A program made the position numbers and the translations under genes. A stretch of 58,242 nucleotides of DNA from Chromera velia (taxonomy: Eukaryota; Sar; Chromeraceae): positions 1 through 58,242 of the forward strand of contig JAHBMJ010000071.1 of the NCBI GenBank assembly GCA_018398765.1. The letters run 5' to 3'. The first letter of the stretch is position 1; each line of letters begins with the position of its first letter. The notes under the pieces are model-generated. The model searched no databases. It was not told the DNA's origin and saw only the letters and a list, made by a program, of their open reading frames with translations. Positions 31,544-41,767 of the stretch are shown in pieces.

Positions 31544-34500
31544 ATGGAAAAAAGAAAAAAGGAAGGAGTAATGTGGGTAGCCTGGCTGAACTGCAAAGGG
31601 GGACAGAGAGGGTTGCAGCTCTGTTTGTACTCCAAAGAGTTTGAAAGCGAGTTTGAGGCAGCAGACATCCTTTTTCTGCCTGAAAGTTGTTCGTCACTGA
31701 AGGAGTGTAGGACAGTCAAGGGAAAGAAAGAAGGCAAGAACTTTCCGTTGATTTCAAAAAGGGGGGAAACAATGACCAGCACGGGGGGGGTAGCTGTTCT
31801 TCTCAGCCGTAGGGCAAGAAGTGCGGGATGGGAAGAGGAACGACTGAGCAATGCCGCAGCGATAGTACGACATCCTAACTTAAACACGCCTCTTTTATGC
31901 AGGGTGTACGACCCGTACGCAGATTTTACGTACGTGGACGACACATTCCTTACAGACTTGAAAGACCGTTTAGAAGAGAAACGTAGGGAGGGAGGGGGAA
32001 GGAGACGGACAGTCTGTGTAGGGGGGGACTTCAATACGAGGACTGGCAGCGAAGCGCTAAGACTCACGTTTAGAGAGAACATGGGGGAGGGGGTGAGGGG
32101 GGCAGATGTGGAAAAAGGAAGAGACGCCTTTCAGACCAATGAGACAGTTAAAAGACAGGGTGGTGAACTGAAAAGGAAAAAGGATGATCTCTTTCTGCGA
32201 AGAAACAGAGATTATCCCGATCAATGGGCTGCGAGAGTGCAAGGTCGCAGGGGATTTGATGATTCGTTTACTTTTTCTGCATTGGGGCGGGATGCATGGG
32301 CGGTGAATGATTATGTATGTGTATCCCCTGAACTTTTGTTGAGATTTCAAGACTTTTCAGTGAGACATGTTCACTCAATCACCACCGATCACGCTGCCCT
32401 GTGGCTTTGCCTGCGATTTCCAAGAAGCGAAAACGGAAGGAAAGGAAAAGAGAGAGCCAAAAAAACAGAAAAAGAGCTCCCAGAAAGGGATCAGATAAAG
32501 AAACAATGGTGGGGACCTCTGCCAGAAAGGGCAGAAAAGAAGTTTTTAGATAGCTTGCAGGAAAGTCTGGAGAAAGAAGGAATAGAAAAGGAATTCAACA
32601 AGATAATAAATGTAGCAAAAAGAGTGAGAGTGATGAAAGAAAGCTTAGACAGGCTCTACAGACAGCTGCACGATATAGTGGAGAGAGAATACAAACGAGT
32701 AGCAAAGAAAGAAAAGAAATTTTGAAGAGGAGTAAAAGTAAAAGAAGGAAACAGCCCAGAGATCATCATAAGAAGAAATCTAAAGGAAGTGAAAAAGACC
32801 GAGTCGAGAGCGGGAGAGAAAGTGAGACAAAGCAAAGAAAAACTTGAAAAAGAAAAAAGTGAGGAAGCTGAGAATGAATTCAGAGAAGCAAAAAAAGAGC
32901 TACACATAGTAAGCAAGGAGAGAAGAAAGGCTATGCAAAAAGAAGCAGCGAGACAGAAATATAAAAGAATTGAAGAGATAAAGAAAGAGATCAGAGAGCC
33001 AGGAAGAGCATGGAAGATCTGGAACAAGCTAGGCAAAAAAAAAGAGGTCAGAAAGGAAAACGCGCTAACAGAGGATGAGAAGGCAAACGAATGGGCAGAA
33101 CAATGGAAGGAGAACGAGGAGGAAACAAGGAAACAGGACGAGTAACTCACCTTTACAGACAGAAAGTCAGGAAAGGTAGTAAAAGCGAGGGTGACCAACT
33201 TATGCAAGACTTTTGAGGCTCTCACAGAGGCAAGAGAATGGAGGATAAGAATAGACAGTATAAAAGACTGGATGAAGAAAACAGAAAATCCAAAGAAGGC
33301 AGCAGGGAAAGACGGAATGCTTCCAGGCATCTTAGGGGTGATAGCAAAGTCAGAGTCGGTGGTTGACTGCTACAACTGCTTGCTGAATGTGTGTGCTCAC
33401 TTTGTATGGTGACTAGAGGGGTGGAATGATCTAGTGATTGCTGCTGTCCCAAAGCCAGAAAAACTGCAAAACGTACAGAAAGGATACAGACCAATTCACT
33501 TAGATTCTACAGATGCGAAGTGGGGAGAACTGGAGATCAGAGATGCGGTAGAGAAAGAGGGGAGCGGGAAAAGGAATGAAGTGCAGTTTGCATATAAGAA
33601 GGGGGTGGGGACTCTGAATGCTATTTTTCTTTTGCTTCAATCGATTGTACGTTTTGAGTGTCTGTATGTTTCTTTCATTGATTTTACGAGCCCGTTCGAT
33701 GAAGCGAGTTATCGGATGATGGAAGTTCAATTGAGAAAGCATGGAGTGTCAGAAAAGACCATCAAGTGGGTGGCCGCATCTCTTCAAAACATCAGGGCAA
33801 GGATGAGGGGAACGGACTGGTGGTTCAGAGAAAGCAAGGGGTCAAAGCAAGGCGGGCCGGCTGGTCTTTCTTTATTTTCTACATATATTAACGACATGCC
33901 AGAAGAGATCAAGAAAAGAGCAAGGCTGATAGGGAGGGGGCCAAAGCTCTAGAGAGACGCAGGCGGGTTGGAGGAAGACTTCCCCGTCGGCTTCTTTGTA
34001 GACGACACCTACCTGAAGTCAGCGAAGGCAAAGGAGATGGAAAGATTGCTGAGAGCTCTCGAGGAATACGTAGAGCCCCTCAGACTTCTTTTGTCAGATA
34101 AATTAAGGTTCGTCAAGTTTTGCTGGTCAGAAAGGGAAAGGGGAAGAAAGAAATCTTTTGTTTTGGGAGAGAAAGAGTTAGAGCAGGCAAAAGAATACCC
34201 ATATCTTGGTTTGTTGTTGACAGAAGATTGCTTAGTAGATGCAATGATGAAAGAAAGAACAGTGAAAGTAGAAAGACTCTTTTTTGCGCTAAAAAGTAAG
34301 ATCACATCAGCAGGAGAGATTCCCACAGCCACTTGCTTCCATTGGTTCAAACAGACAGTGTGTGCTATATGGCTGTATGGCTGTGAAGTGCATTCACATT
34401 CGCAGAAGTCTTTGGCAGACTTCGATCGATTGCAGAGGAGGTTCATTCGATGGGTTTTCTAGTTAAAAGAGAAAGAAAGCATACACACAACCTTTTTGGA

Positions 34501-35281
34501 GGCAGGCTTGCTCCCCATTGACTCAGTTGTAGCTCAGAGAATGCTGTTGTGGGCACAAAAAGTTTTGAAGAAAACAAGAAATATACCAACAGGCCATGCG
34601 CTTGCCAAGTCAATTCAGGAGGGGGTGGACAGTGATTTGAAGGGGGGAAGACAACATCCTTTTCACTTTTTTCCTCATCTGAAGAAATGTGCTCAAACTC
34701 TTTTTCCACACAGACGAAGCAACCCTTTTTATATCAGGAAAGAGCCAGAAGCAGCAGGAAGACAGCCGGCATTTGAACAGAGAGACCAGAGAGTAAGATG
34801 AGTTAGTACACTACAGAGAGAATCGGTAGCAAAAAGAAAGAACGAAGTCTTTGCGGAAAGAATAGAGAGCGCAATGCAAAAGAAAAAAGAAAACGAGAGA
34901 AAAGAACTGCAAGAAAGATCACTGATGCATCCGATTCACATTGTAATATCAAATAGAAACCGCTTGAACTTGTGGCTACACAGCAAACAGACAGATGAAA
35001 GAAACAGAGAAAATGGTCTCTCAATTGAGAGAGAAAACATCGGGTGAACCCCTGTATACTACAGAAAGGTTGCACCTTGGTCAGTCCACAGAAGAAGAGC
35101 AGCATTCAGGGTGGGAAAGAGGAGCCTTGAGGTCAATAAGGGGAAATTCTCTCTTGATGGAGGGAGAAGGACCCCGCTGCACGACAGAAAATGCATTGTT
35201 TGCTCTGATTTTCTTGGCATCCAGGTGGTTGAAGACGAAGTACATGTTCTAACCGAGTATCCCTTGCATAATACCATATAA
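31544..35281 (+). pseudogene. LINE copy 2, ORF2: APE endonuclease, reverse transcriptase, C-terminal domain
   Basis: A single frame holds the whole ORF2. It starts with an APE-type endonuclease (31544-32430): LNCKG, LPES, GGDFNTR and TTDHAALWLCL are the metal- and base-handling motifs. A lysine/glutamate-rich linker follows. RT motifs are VIAAVPKPE and GYRPIHLDST (33440-33510), FIDFTSPFDEASYR (first aspartate), SKQGGPAGLSLFSTYIND, and FFVDDTYLKS (33989-34018, catalytic box F-V-D-D). The C-terminal module reads CIVC...VEDEVHVLTEYP (35190-35265). In-frame stops at 32723, 33143, 33410, 33950, 34460, 34799, 35045 and 35279 break it; no frameshift was needed until about 35.29 kb. Confidence 0.85.
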
Positions 35282-35300
35282 TGCCGAGAGGGCTGTTTGC

Positions 35301-35640
35301 TTGCAGGCTCTTTCAAACACATGGAATGAAGAGAGGGGGGAAAGAGCAACAAGAAAGCTAAAATGGGGAGAGGGGACAAACACGAAGACAGAAAGCCTTG
35401 CCTTGTTTTCTTTTCTTTTAAGTGAGACAGATGGAAACGTCGACAAGTTTTTGAAGGATATTGTCATAAAACGAGCTGCCGTAAAGGAATACCGCAAGAG
35501 AAATGCATGCAGCCTGCAAGATGTATCAAGCATCCAGCTGGACCAAGCCTACCAAATCCTTTGGTCAAATGAAAAGGAAAGAAACAAAAGACAGATAGAG
35601 TATTCAGCAACATGGCAGCAAATGAAGTAAGCAAAGGAAG
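35301..35640 (+). pseudogene. LINE copy 2, frameshifted C-terminal tail of ORF2
   Basis: This shifted frame continues the homology to LINE copy 3: SLALFSFLLSETDGNVDKFL here corresponds to STLFCFLLNECHAGVDEFL there. It follows directly on the knuckle-like motif at 35265, so one indel near 35280-35300 separates it from ORF2. Confidence 0.7.
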
Positions 35641-35830
35641 AGGGAGAAACCAAAGGGTTGAGTGACTGGGAAGTAATGAGATTGGCCTCTAATCGATCGA
35701 CCGTTTGTTTTGAGATGCCTCCGTTTGAAGCCTGTTTGAGCTCCGCCAGGTCGATCGGCAGGCCCTTTATAAGACAAAATGGCAACAGTGCTCTAAGGCA
35801 CCACTAATCACTAATCACTAAGCATAGTCA
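35641..35830 (+). mobile_element. 3' UTR and tail of LINE copy 2
   Basis: The non-coding end contains TATAAGACAAAATGGCAACAG and GTGCTCTAAGG, and finishes with ACCACTAATCACTAATCACTAAG, a short ACTAATC repeat. The reverse complement of this end occurs at 28990-29061. A tandem-repeat tail in place of poly(A) is seen in several LINE clades. Confidence 0.55.
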
Positions 35831-36114
35831 GTGAGAGTTGATTGATTGTAGTCTTTCGCATGCGATTGATAGTAATTGATTGATTATCACGTAAACAGTT
35901 TGTGGCACAGGTTTTTTTGGCCTGTGCGGGCCGGCCAGGAAGGTCCGACGCGTGTATGCGCTTTTCCTGGACGCCGCACGTCGAGCGCTCAGCATTGGGG
36001 CAGGAGGCCAATCCTCCAGACATTAATCCTATCCAGGAGGCCAATCCTAATCCTCTAGACATTAATCCCTTTTGCAAGAGAAAGACTAAAAGGAAGCGTA
36101 GGACAGAGAAGAAT
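35831..36114. other. Spacer with short ATTAATCC/CCAGGAGG repeats
   Basis: No gene. At 36000-36062 the words AGGAGGCCAATCCT and AGACATTAATCC each occur twice in alternation, forming a small minisatellite between two LINE fragments. Confidence 0.5.
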
Positions 36115-36860
36115 ACAGGTAGTTAACGAGAGAGTGGACGGGATAGAGAGATGGCTGCTGAAGAGAACAAAAAATGAGCTAGACGAGAAAAAGAGAGAGG
36201 CGTTTGTACATAGAATAGAAAGAAACATAAGAGAGAAGAGCAGTCAGGATAAGGCAGAACTGACAGGAGTGATGATGGCTGACGTGCACAGAAAGGTCTC
36301 AAACTGAGTCAAACGGAAACCGTCTCCACCTTTCTCTGTTTGAAGACAGAGCAGGTAGAAAGGTTGGCTCGACAATGAAAATAGACAGAGAGAGAATAGA
36401 GAGAGCCCTTTTTTACTATACGAGAGTGGCGCCACGATTGGAACACAGGAGGAGAGCAGTATGCAGGGTAGGAGATAGGGCTATAGCTGCGACTCAGGGA
36501 AAAATTCTGGTAAGGGGGGGAGAGAAGGTGCCGTTACAGAAAAGGATGTGCCAGTTCTGTCGAGGATGGTTGGGAATCGAGGTCGTGGAAGATGAAATCC
36601 ATCTGGTGACAGAATATCCTGCTTTTAACAGAGAGAGAGCAGAGATGTTTAGAAAGATAGAAGAGAAATGGGACAGCAAGATGGAAGAAAGAGCCAGAAA
36701 GGCAGCCACAGAAAGAGAAGGGCTCAACAAAGAAGAGGGAAAAAGAGACAACTCGACGCTTTTCTGCTTTCTGTTGAATGAATGTCATGCCGGAGTGGAT
36801 GAGTTTTTGGGATGGGCGTCATTCAGACGGAGGGTGTTTGAAGAATGTCCAGGATAGTAC
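36115..36860 (+). pseudogene. LINE copy 3, 5'-truncated C-terminal fragment
   Basis: This is a second, independent copy of the LINE ORF2 C-terminus. APRLEHRRRAVCRVGDRAI parallels APWSVHRRRAAFRVGKRSL in copy 2. CQFCRGWLGIEVVEDEIH and VTEYPAFN parallel the knuckle-like motif. The frame from 36375 is open to the stop at 36855-36857; upstream pieces (about 36127-36300, ERWLLKRTKNELDEKKREAF) carry stops. Both copies have tyrosine where most LINEs have the last cysteine of the motif. Confidence 0.8.
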
Positions 36861-36933
36861 GGACACATAGAGGGAGACGCTCTAGCGGCCAGATATACAG
36901 GAATCACCGGAAGGCAGCGGGCGATCGAGAGAC

Positions 36934-38186
36934 TACGCATAGACGTGGGCGGGCGGGACATGAGGGGGGTCCTAATCAAAAACCGGACCCCGCCGCCCAC
37001 ACTGCACGATTTTGGCCTTATATAAGGAAAGGAGAAGAGAGCTCTGCCTTCCTTTCTTCCCGCTTCTGAACCCCATCCAACTTACCTAGGAGACGTCAGT
37101 TCGTCTCTCTAGACTCTCTCTAGCTGCTTGGTGCAGAAAAAACGACTCCAATACACACAGGGAGTGCAAAGAACGGACGTCTGAGCTCTGACACCTGAAG
37201 AGGCTAAAGAGGCCTCCCTGGACTCAGAAGTGAATAAAGGGCTGTGATGTATCAATGATGATAAAATGCATACCGACACACTCCATCTGGTCCAGGTAAT
37301 TTATTTCTAACAGGAGACAACGAATGGTTGGTGCACTGTGGACTTCAAGTGATAAGTCTGCCCAGGAACAGAAAGATACACTCCAGGCGGCAGCCTATGT
37401 GAAATCGCCGGAAGACCTTTCTCTTTCTTGAGTGCCTCCAACCTGCATCCAGCGCACAGAGGTACTGCCCAACACGCATACGATCATGTCTAGAGGGAAT
37501 GAGTAAGACAGAACGACCTACCTGGGGAAGTGGAAGTTGATCAATGCTCCAGAGACATCACTTCACCACAACAAAGATACAAAAGAATTTCACCTTCCTA
37601 CAACAAGCAGACACACCAGCAACCCATCCCACTGCCCTGGAAGGATGTTAACTGATAAGAAGCACTGAGCAAAATTGTTGGGAATCGATTTCGGGGCCTC
37701 TTGGTGAAAAGAAGGAATGTTGCTCAGGAGGCCAGAAGGGCCAATTCCTGACTGTTCGCAGTATGAACTGCCAAACCCATCCAAGCAGACCAGCGGTGCA
37801 ACAAGACTTCACCCTGACACAGACACAAGCTATCTGGTCTTAAAGGAGGAGAATGGTGCAACTTTTACCACCAATACTGCTCTGGACAACAAGAAGGAAA
37901 GCAAGGCAAGAGGGAACGAACTTGGCCCTCTGCAGATATCTGTAAGCTTTCTGAGGTTTTTTCAGACATTTTGGTGATTTTGAGGGTGCATGACCCCGGA
38001 AAGTTGTGGTCAAAATTTCGCCAGATTTGAAATACCGGGGTCCTGACGATCATTTTGGTAGGTCGCGGGCCTCTGGGGCCACCAAGGCCGCCAGATAAGG
38101 CCATACTGCACGTTTTTGGCTTCGTATAGGGTCCTACCATTTGATTAAGACCCCCCTCATGTCCCGCCCGCCCACGTCCGTGCGTA
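36934..38186. mobile_element. TIR element 1 with shared core (1.25 kb)
   Basis: Inverted ends of about 46 bp begin TACGCA and continue GACGTGGGCGGGCGGGACAT then GAGGGGGGTC (36934-36982, and the reverse complement at 38139-38186), with only three or four differences. Just inside lies a second pair in direct orientation: ACTGCACGATTTTGGC at 37001 and ACTGCACGTTTTTGGC at 38105. Between these is a ~1.08-kb core clearly homologous to that of the element at 50.9-52.2 kb. No transposase is seen and no target duplication of 3 bp or more was found. Confidence 0.75.
37717..37977 (+). CDS. Hypothetical 86-aa ORF in the core of TIR element 1
   Basis: This frame is also open at the same place in the core of TIR element 2 (51704-51976). 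The two share TRLHPDT and many single positions after MLL, and the indels between them near the start total six bases. That hints at a conserved small protein, but the nucleotide similarity of the cores alone could explain much of it. No motif is recognised; both copies end in a hydrophobic stretch. Confidence 0.25.
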   Translation: MLLRRPEGPIPDCSQYELPNPSKQTSGATRLHPDTDTSYLVLKEENGATFTTNTALDNKKESKARGNELGPLQISVSFLRFFQTFW

Positions 38187-38961
38187 ACAAAAGAATATGA
38201 GGAGACAATTGATAACTTAGAGACGTCCGAAGGAGTGTTAGGGTGGGGAAGGAGGGAGCCGCAGAAGAAGATTGATAAAGCAAACAAGAAGAGCGAGGAA
38301 GCCCACATCACATGCCGTTTCAGATCGATTTTTAGGCCGGAAAGCCAACGCGGATCCAGAGCCATGGCTCGAACAACGAACAATCATGCAGCAGTGGCTA
38401 GGGCAACAGACTCTGGCGGGCCCCGAAGGCGGGGTCTGATACCTTAGCTTAAGCTGGGGAACCAGCTAGGGAACGCCCCGCCCTGCTAGCTCTAGCGACA
38501 GATAGACATAGCGGGAAGGCCCTAGGGCGGAACATATCAATCAATCAATCAATCAATCAAATCAATCCTATCCTAAACAGAAAATCCAGAAAAAAAAAAG
38601 TTTTTCTGATATTTTTTTTTTTTTTTTTATGTAGTCACATTGTAGTGCAGGGCCTAGTCAACGTTACAAGTATATATCCAGCTAGCCTAGCAGCTATGTA
38701 TATATATATATATATATATATATAGCTCTGGATATTAATAACAATGACGCGTCATCATCGTACTCATAGATAAAGATGTAATAATAATGCACTAAGATTT
38801 GCTAGAAGATTTGCTTTTGTACTTGATTCAGCGAGCCGGCTTAACTTAGTTTAATTGCCCAGACGCTAAGCATATCATTTTGAAAACAAAATCATTCTTA
38901 AACAAATCTTTCAGCGGATATGACTCTTTTCAACCATTTGAACAAAATAAAAAAAGAAGGG

Positions 38962-38992
<31 letters not shown>

Positions 38993-40394
38993 AGGCTGGA
39001 AAGAAAGAAAGAAAGTCTTTCTCTCTGTTCATCTTTCCGTCTGTCTGTCTGCTTAGTCGTTCTGTCAAACTCACACACTGAGGAGAGGTTGTCGATGAAG
39101 AGCAAACCACGAAAGAGGAACACTGAGAAAAGGAGAAGGTGAAAGAAAAAAAGAGTGCACTTTTGTGCACACTGCTTGGCGTCGAACCCCAAGCCTTTTC
39201 GACCGACTCCCTTACCCTCTGGCAGATCAAGATATTACATTTACACCCCAAGATGCACCAACCTCCCCAGCCTTGCATGTCGGATTGCACCAAACCTCTT
39301 CAGTTCACAATTACCAAACGAGCCCCCTCTTCTCTGATCTCCGCCACTCGCTGTCAAGCAAGCACATGCAGGATCACACTTTTCCAAATTCACTCAACCG
39401 AAGCCCCTGCTTCAATAACTCCCCGGCTGCACACCTCTGCCATGCACCCTGATGCCACTCCAGATCGTCGATTTGCGAGAAGAGCGAAGGACGTAGGCAG
39501 AGAGAGGAGGAAAATCGCAGACGGCAAAAACCGATCAGACTGTCAACATTTCATGGACAATAATCTGTCTCGCGACATAGACACGCTCTTGCTTCAATAT
39601 GCAGGCAGCCTAAAAAAAATCCCAAAAAGGGACAATCTGCCTAATATGGTACAGATGCATGTAGACACACGCATCGAGACGACCACTGCCATGCGAGGTT
39701 GAAAACCCACTTCTAGGAATCGAGACGCGAACCAACCACTAAAAATACAGACACAGACGCAAATACGCACACCTGCAAAGGTAGAACCATGTGCAGCCAC
39801 CACATAAACATAAACACAGATGCATGACCACACGCTAACAGAGAGAATGGCACACCTTTCTCTGTCGTGCACGGAACTAAACGTTTGAGAGCAGCACAGG
39901 AGGGAGGGTGCTTTCCATCCATCCACATCCAAAAAGATTTGACAAGAGAGACAGGACAAGAAAGGCAATGTGGTGAGAGTCGCCCAAAATTCAACCGGAC
40001 GACCCACTGACCACCTGACTGGGAACAAAATATGACGGGGAAGGGATAAGAAAAACATCAGAGAGAGGTATTCTCCCTTCCATCCACCCGCATACGAAAA
40101 TCAAAGCTTCTTCACTCTTTCTCTTTCTCACTTACTGTGAGAGCAGATCAACAACACAAATTCTTTTTTTCACGTCCTCACCATCAATCGCAAAGACATG
40201 TATGACTGGCTTGGCACCCTCATAATTTGTTCTTACATACAGATCCCCTCCTCCAATTTCCGGGGGCTGCATACTTCTCTCGCACGGCCTCTGGACCTTG
40301 GAGGGTGCCCGTTCAGCGGTTGAAAGCAGCACGAAACACAACACAGCAAGCAGTCTGTCACAACAGGAGAACAGAATAAGCTTGAAGTTCCCAA
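38187..40394. other. Intergenic region with simple repeats; no gene supported
   Basis: Contents are (TCAA)n at about 38538-38565, T runs near 38620, (TA)n at 38698-38723 and (GAAA)n at 38960-39015. The plus frame 39139-39702 and the minus frames opposite show no recognisable domain and biased composition. The Patched-like gene ends at 40395, so its 3' UTR should lie in 40100-40394. Confidence 0.5.
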
Positions 40395-41731
40395 TTACTC
40401 CTCAGACTCTAGGGCCCCACTTGAACGAGGACCTCCTGTTCTTCCCGAATCTTTCCCCGTCTCCCTTCCTGTCCCTTCTTCTGCCTCCCTGTCTCTTCCA
40501 CAGCCTGCCAACACCAACTGCTCCACCACGGTCACGCGTTTCTCGGCATCTACTGCTGCTTTCCCCCTCGAAAAGGGCCCAAAAAACGACAGTACAATAG
40601 GAACAAAGCACAGTGCATGGACAAGCGCGATAAAGAACAGAAGAACAAGCGTCACTGCCGCGGGGCCCAGCGCAGGGTGGGAGTATCGGAGAGTCGAGGG
40701 GGGCACTGCCGCGATAAAGGAAGAGACTCCAGCCACAAACACGGCACTGCCAACAGACCCCATTGTCTCGACAACCTTGTGTCTACGAGAACTCCCCTCT
40801 GCCTTATGAAAGAAAGCCGCGACGTGAGCGATGAAGTCAACAGAGAATCCGGCAGCCAATGTGATCACCTGACCAACCACCTGCAAGAAAGCGATCAAAG
40901 CATGATGAGGACTAAGACCATGCAGGAGAGCAGTAGAAACCTATTGATCTATACGACCCCCTCGCCTTCTCCTGTGAGACGAGGGCAAACAAACAAACCA
41001 ATGGCCAGTCACAGAGGGCCAGACGAACGAGTAGGAGAAAAGTTTGACACGCAGCATGTATCCCAGAGATCCCCGAGCATGTTTTGAAGGTCCGTCTGAC
41101 CCCCAGACCCACTGACCGTATCGAGTGACAGGCCCAACGCAGCGAGGGACCCCAAGAGGAGGGCGTACACGGAGGCCACACCGAAGACCCCGACGAGGCC
41201 CGTCAGGGGGGAGACGAAGAGGGCCACAGTCACAAACACCGACACGACAGCCACGATCACAGACCTGCATGCCAACAAGGTTGCGTGCAAAAGCGACATT
41301 CCATCGGTCATTGTGATGTATCCAAAAAAAGATCGATGGCCGCGCGGCCCGCTATGGTGCCACATGGCACAGAAAATGCGGAGAGGAAAATCATGTGCTG
41401 CCGAAAAGGATCGGATCGAAATCAGATTGAGCATGCAGGAAAGTGCATGAGAAACGCGCACGGAGAGAAAAGAAATAGATAGATCGAACGCCATCGATGC
41501 AAGACGAAATGTGGAGAGGCGGACAGATGTGCCTGTCTCGCCCACGTCGGTGCCGTTTGGGAAGCGCTGAGGAATCTTCTTGCACCACAAATGGATACAA
41601 CGAGATCCAAGCAAACAATGTACAAAAAGCCAAATCCATGGCCCACAATTTGATGCTCTCCAAGAGAGTGACCGAAGACTCCACGTGACCGTGGAAGGGA
41701 CCTCCCAACCTGCACACCGGTGGGCACGCAG

Positions 41732-41767
<36 letters not shown>

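Noticed and set aside
29434..35281. Stop codon reassignment or programmed readthrough, suggested by all three stops interrupting a conserved frame
   Set aside because: The host genes in the window end normally at TAA, TAG or similar stops without extensions, and other LINE and copia copies also carry frameshifts. Mutational decay is simpler.
39160..39260. tRNA-like B box (GGGGTTCGACGCC on the minus strand) with an upstream A-box-like word
   Set aside because: No cloverleaf with acceptor and anticodon stems could be drawn; the hairpin around the B box has the wrong loop size for a tRNA.
39139..39702. 187-aa plus-strand ORF
   Set aside because: No domain, no splice context, and proline/threonine/arginine bias typical of non-coding frames in this region.
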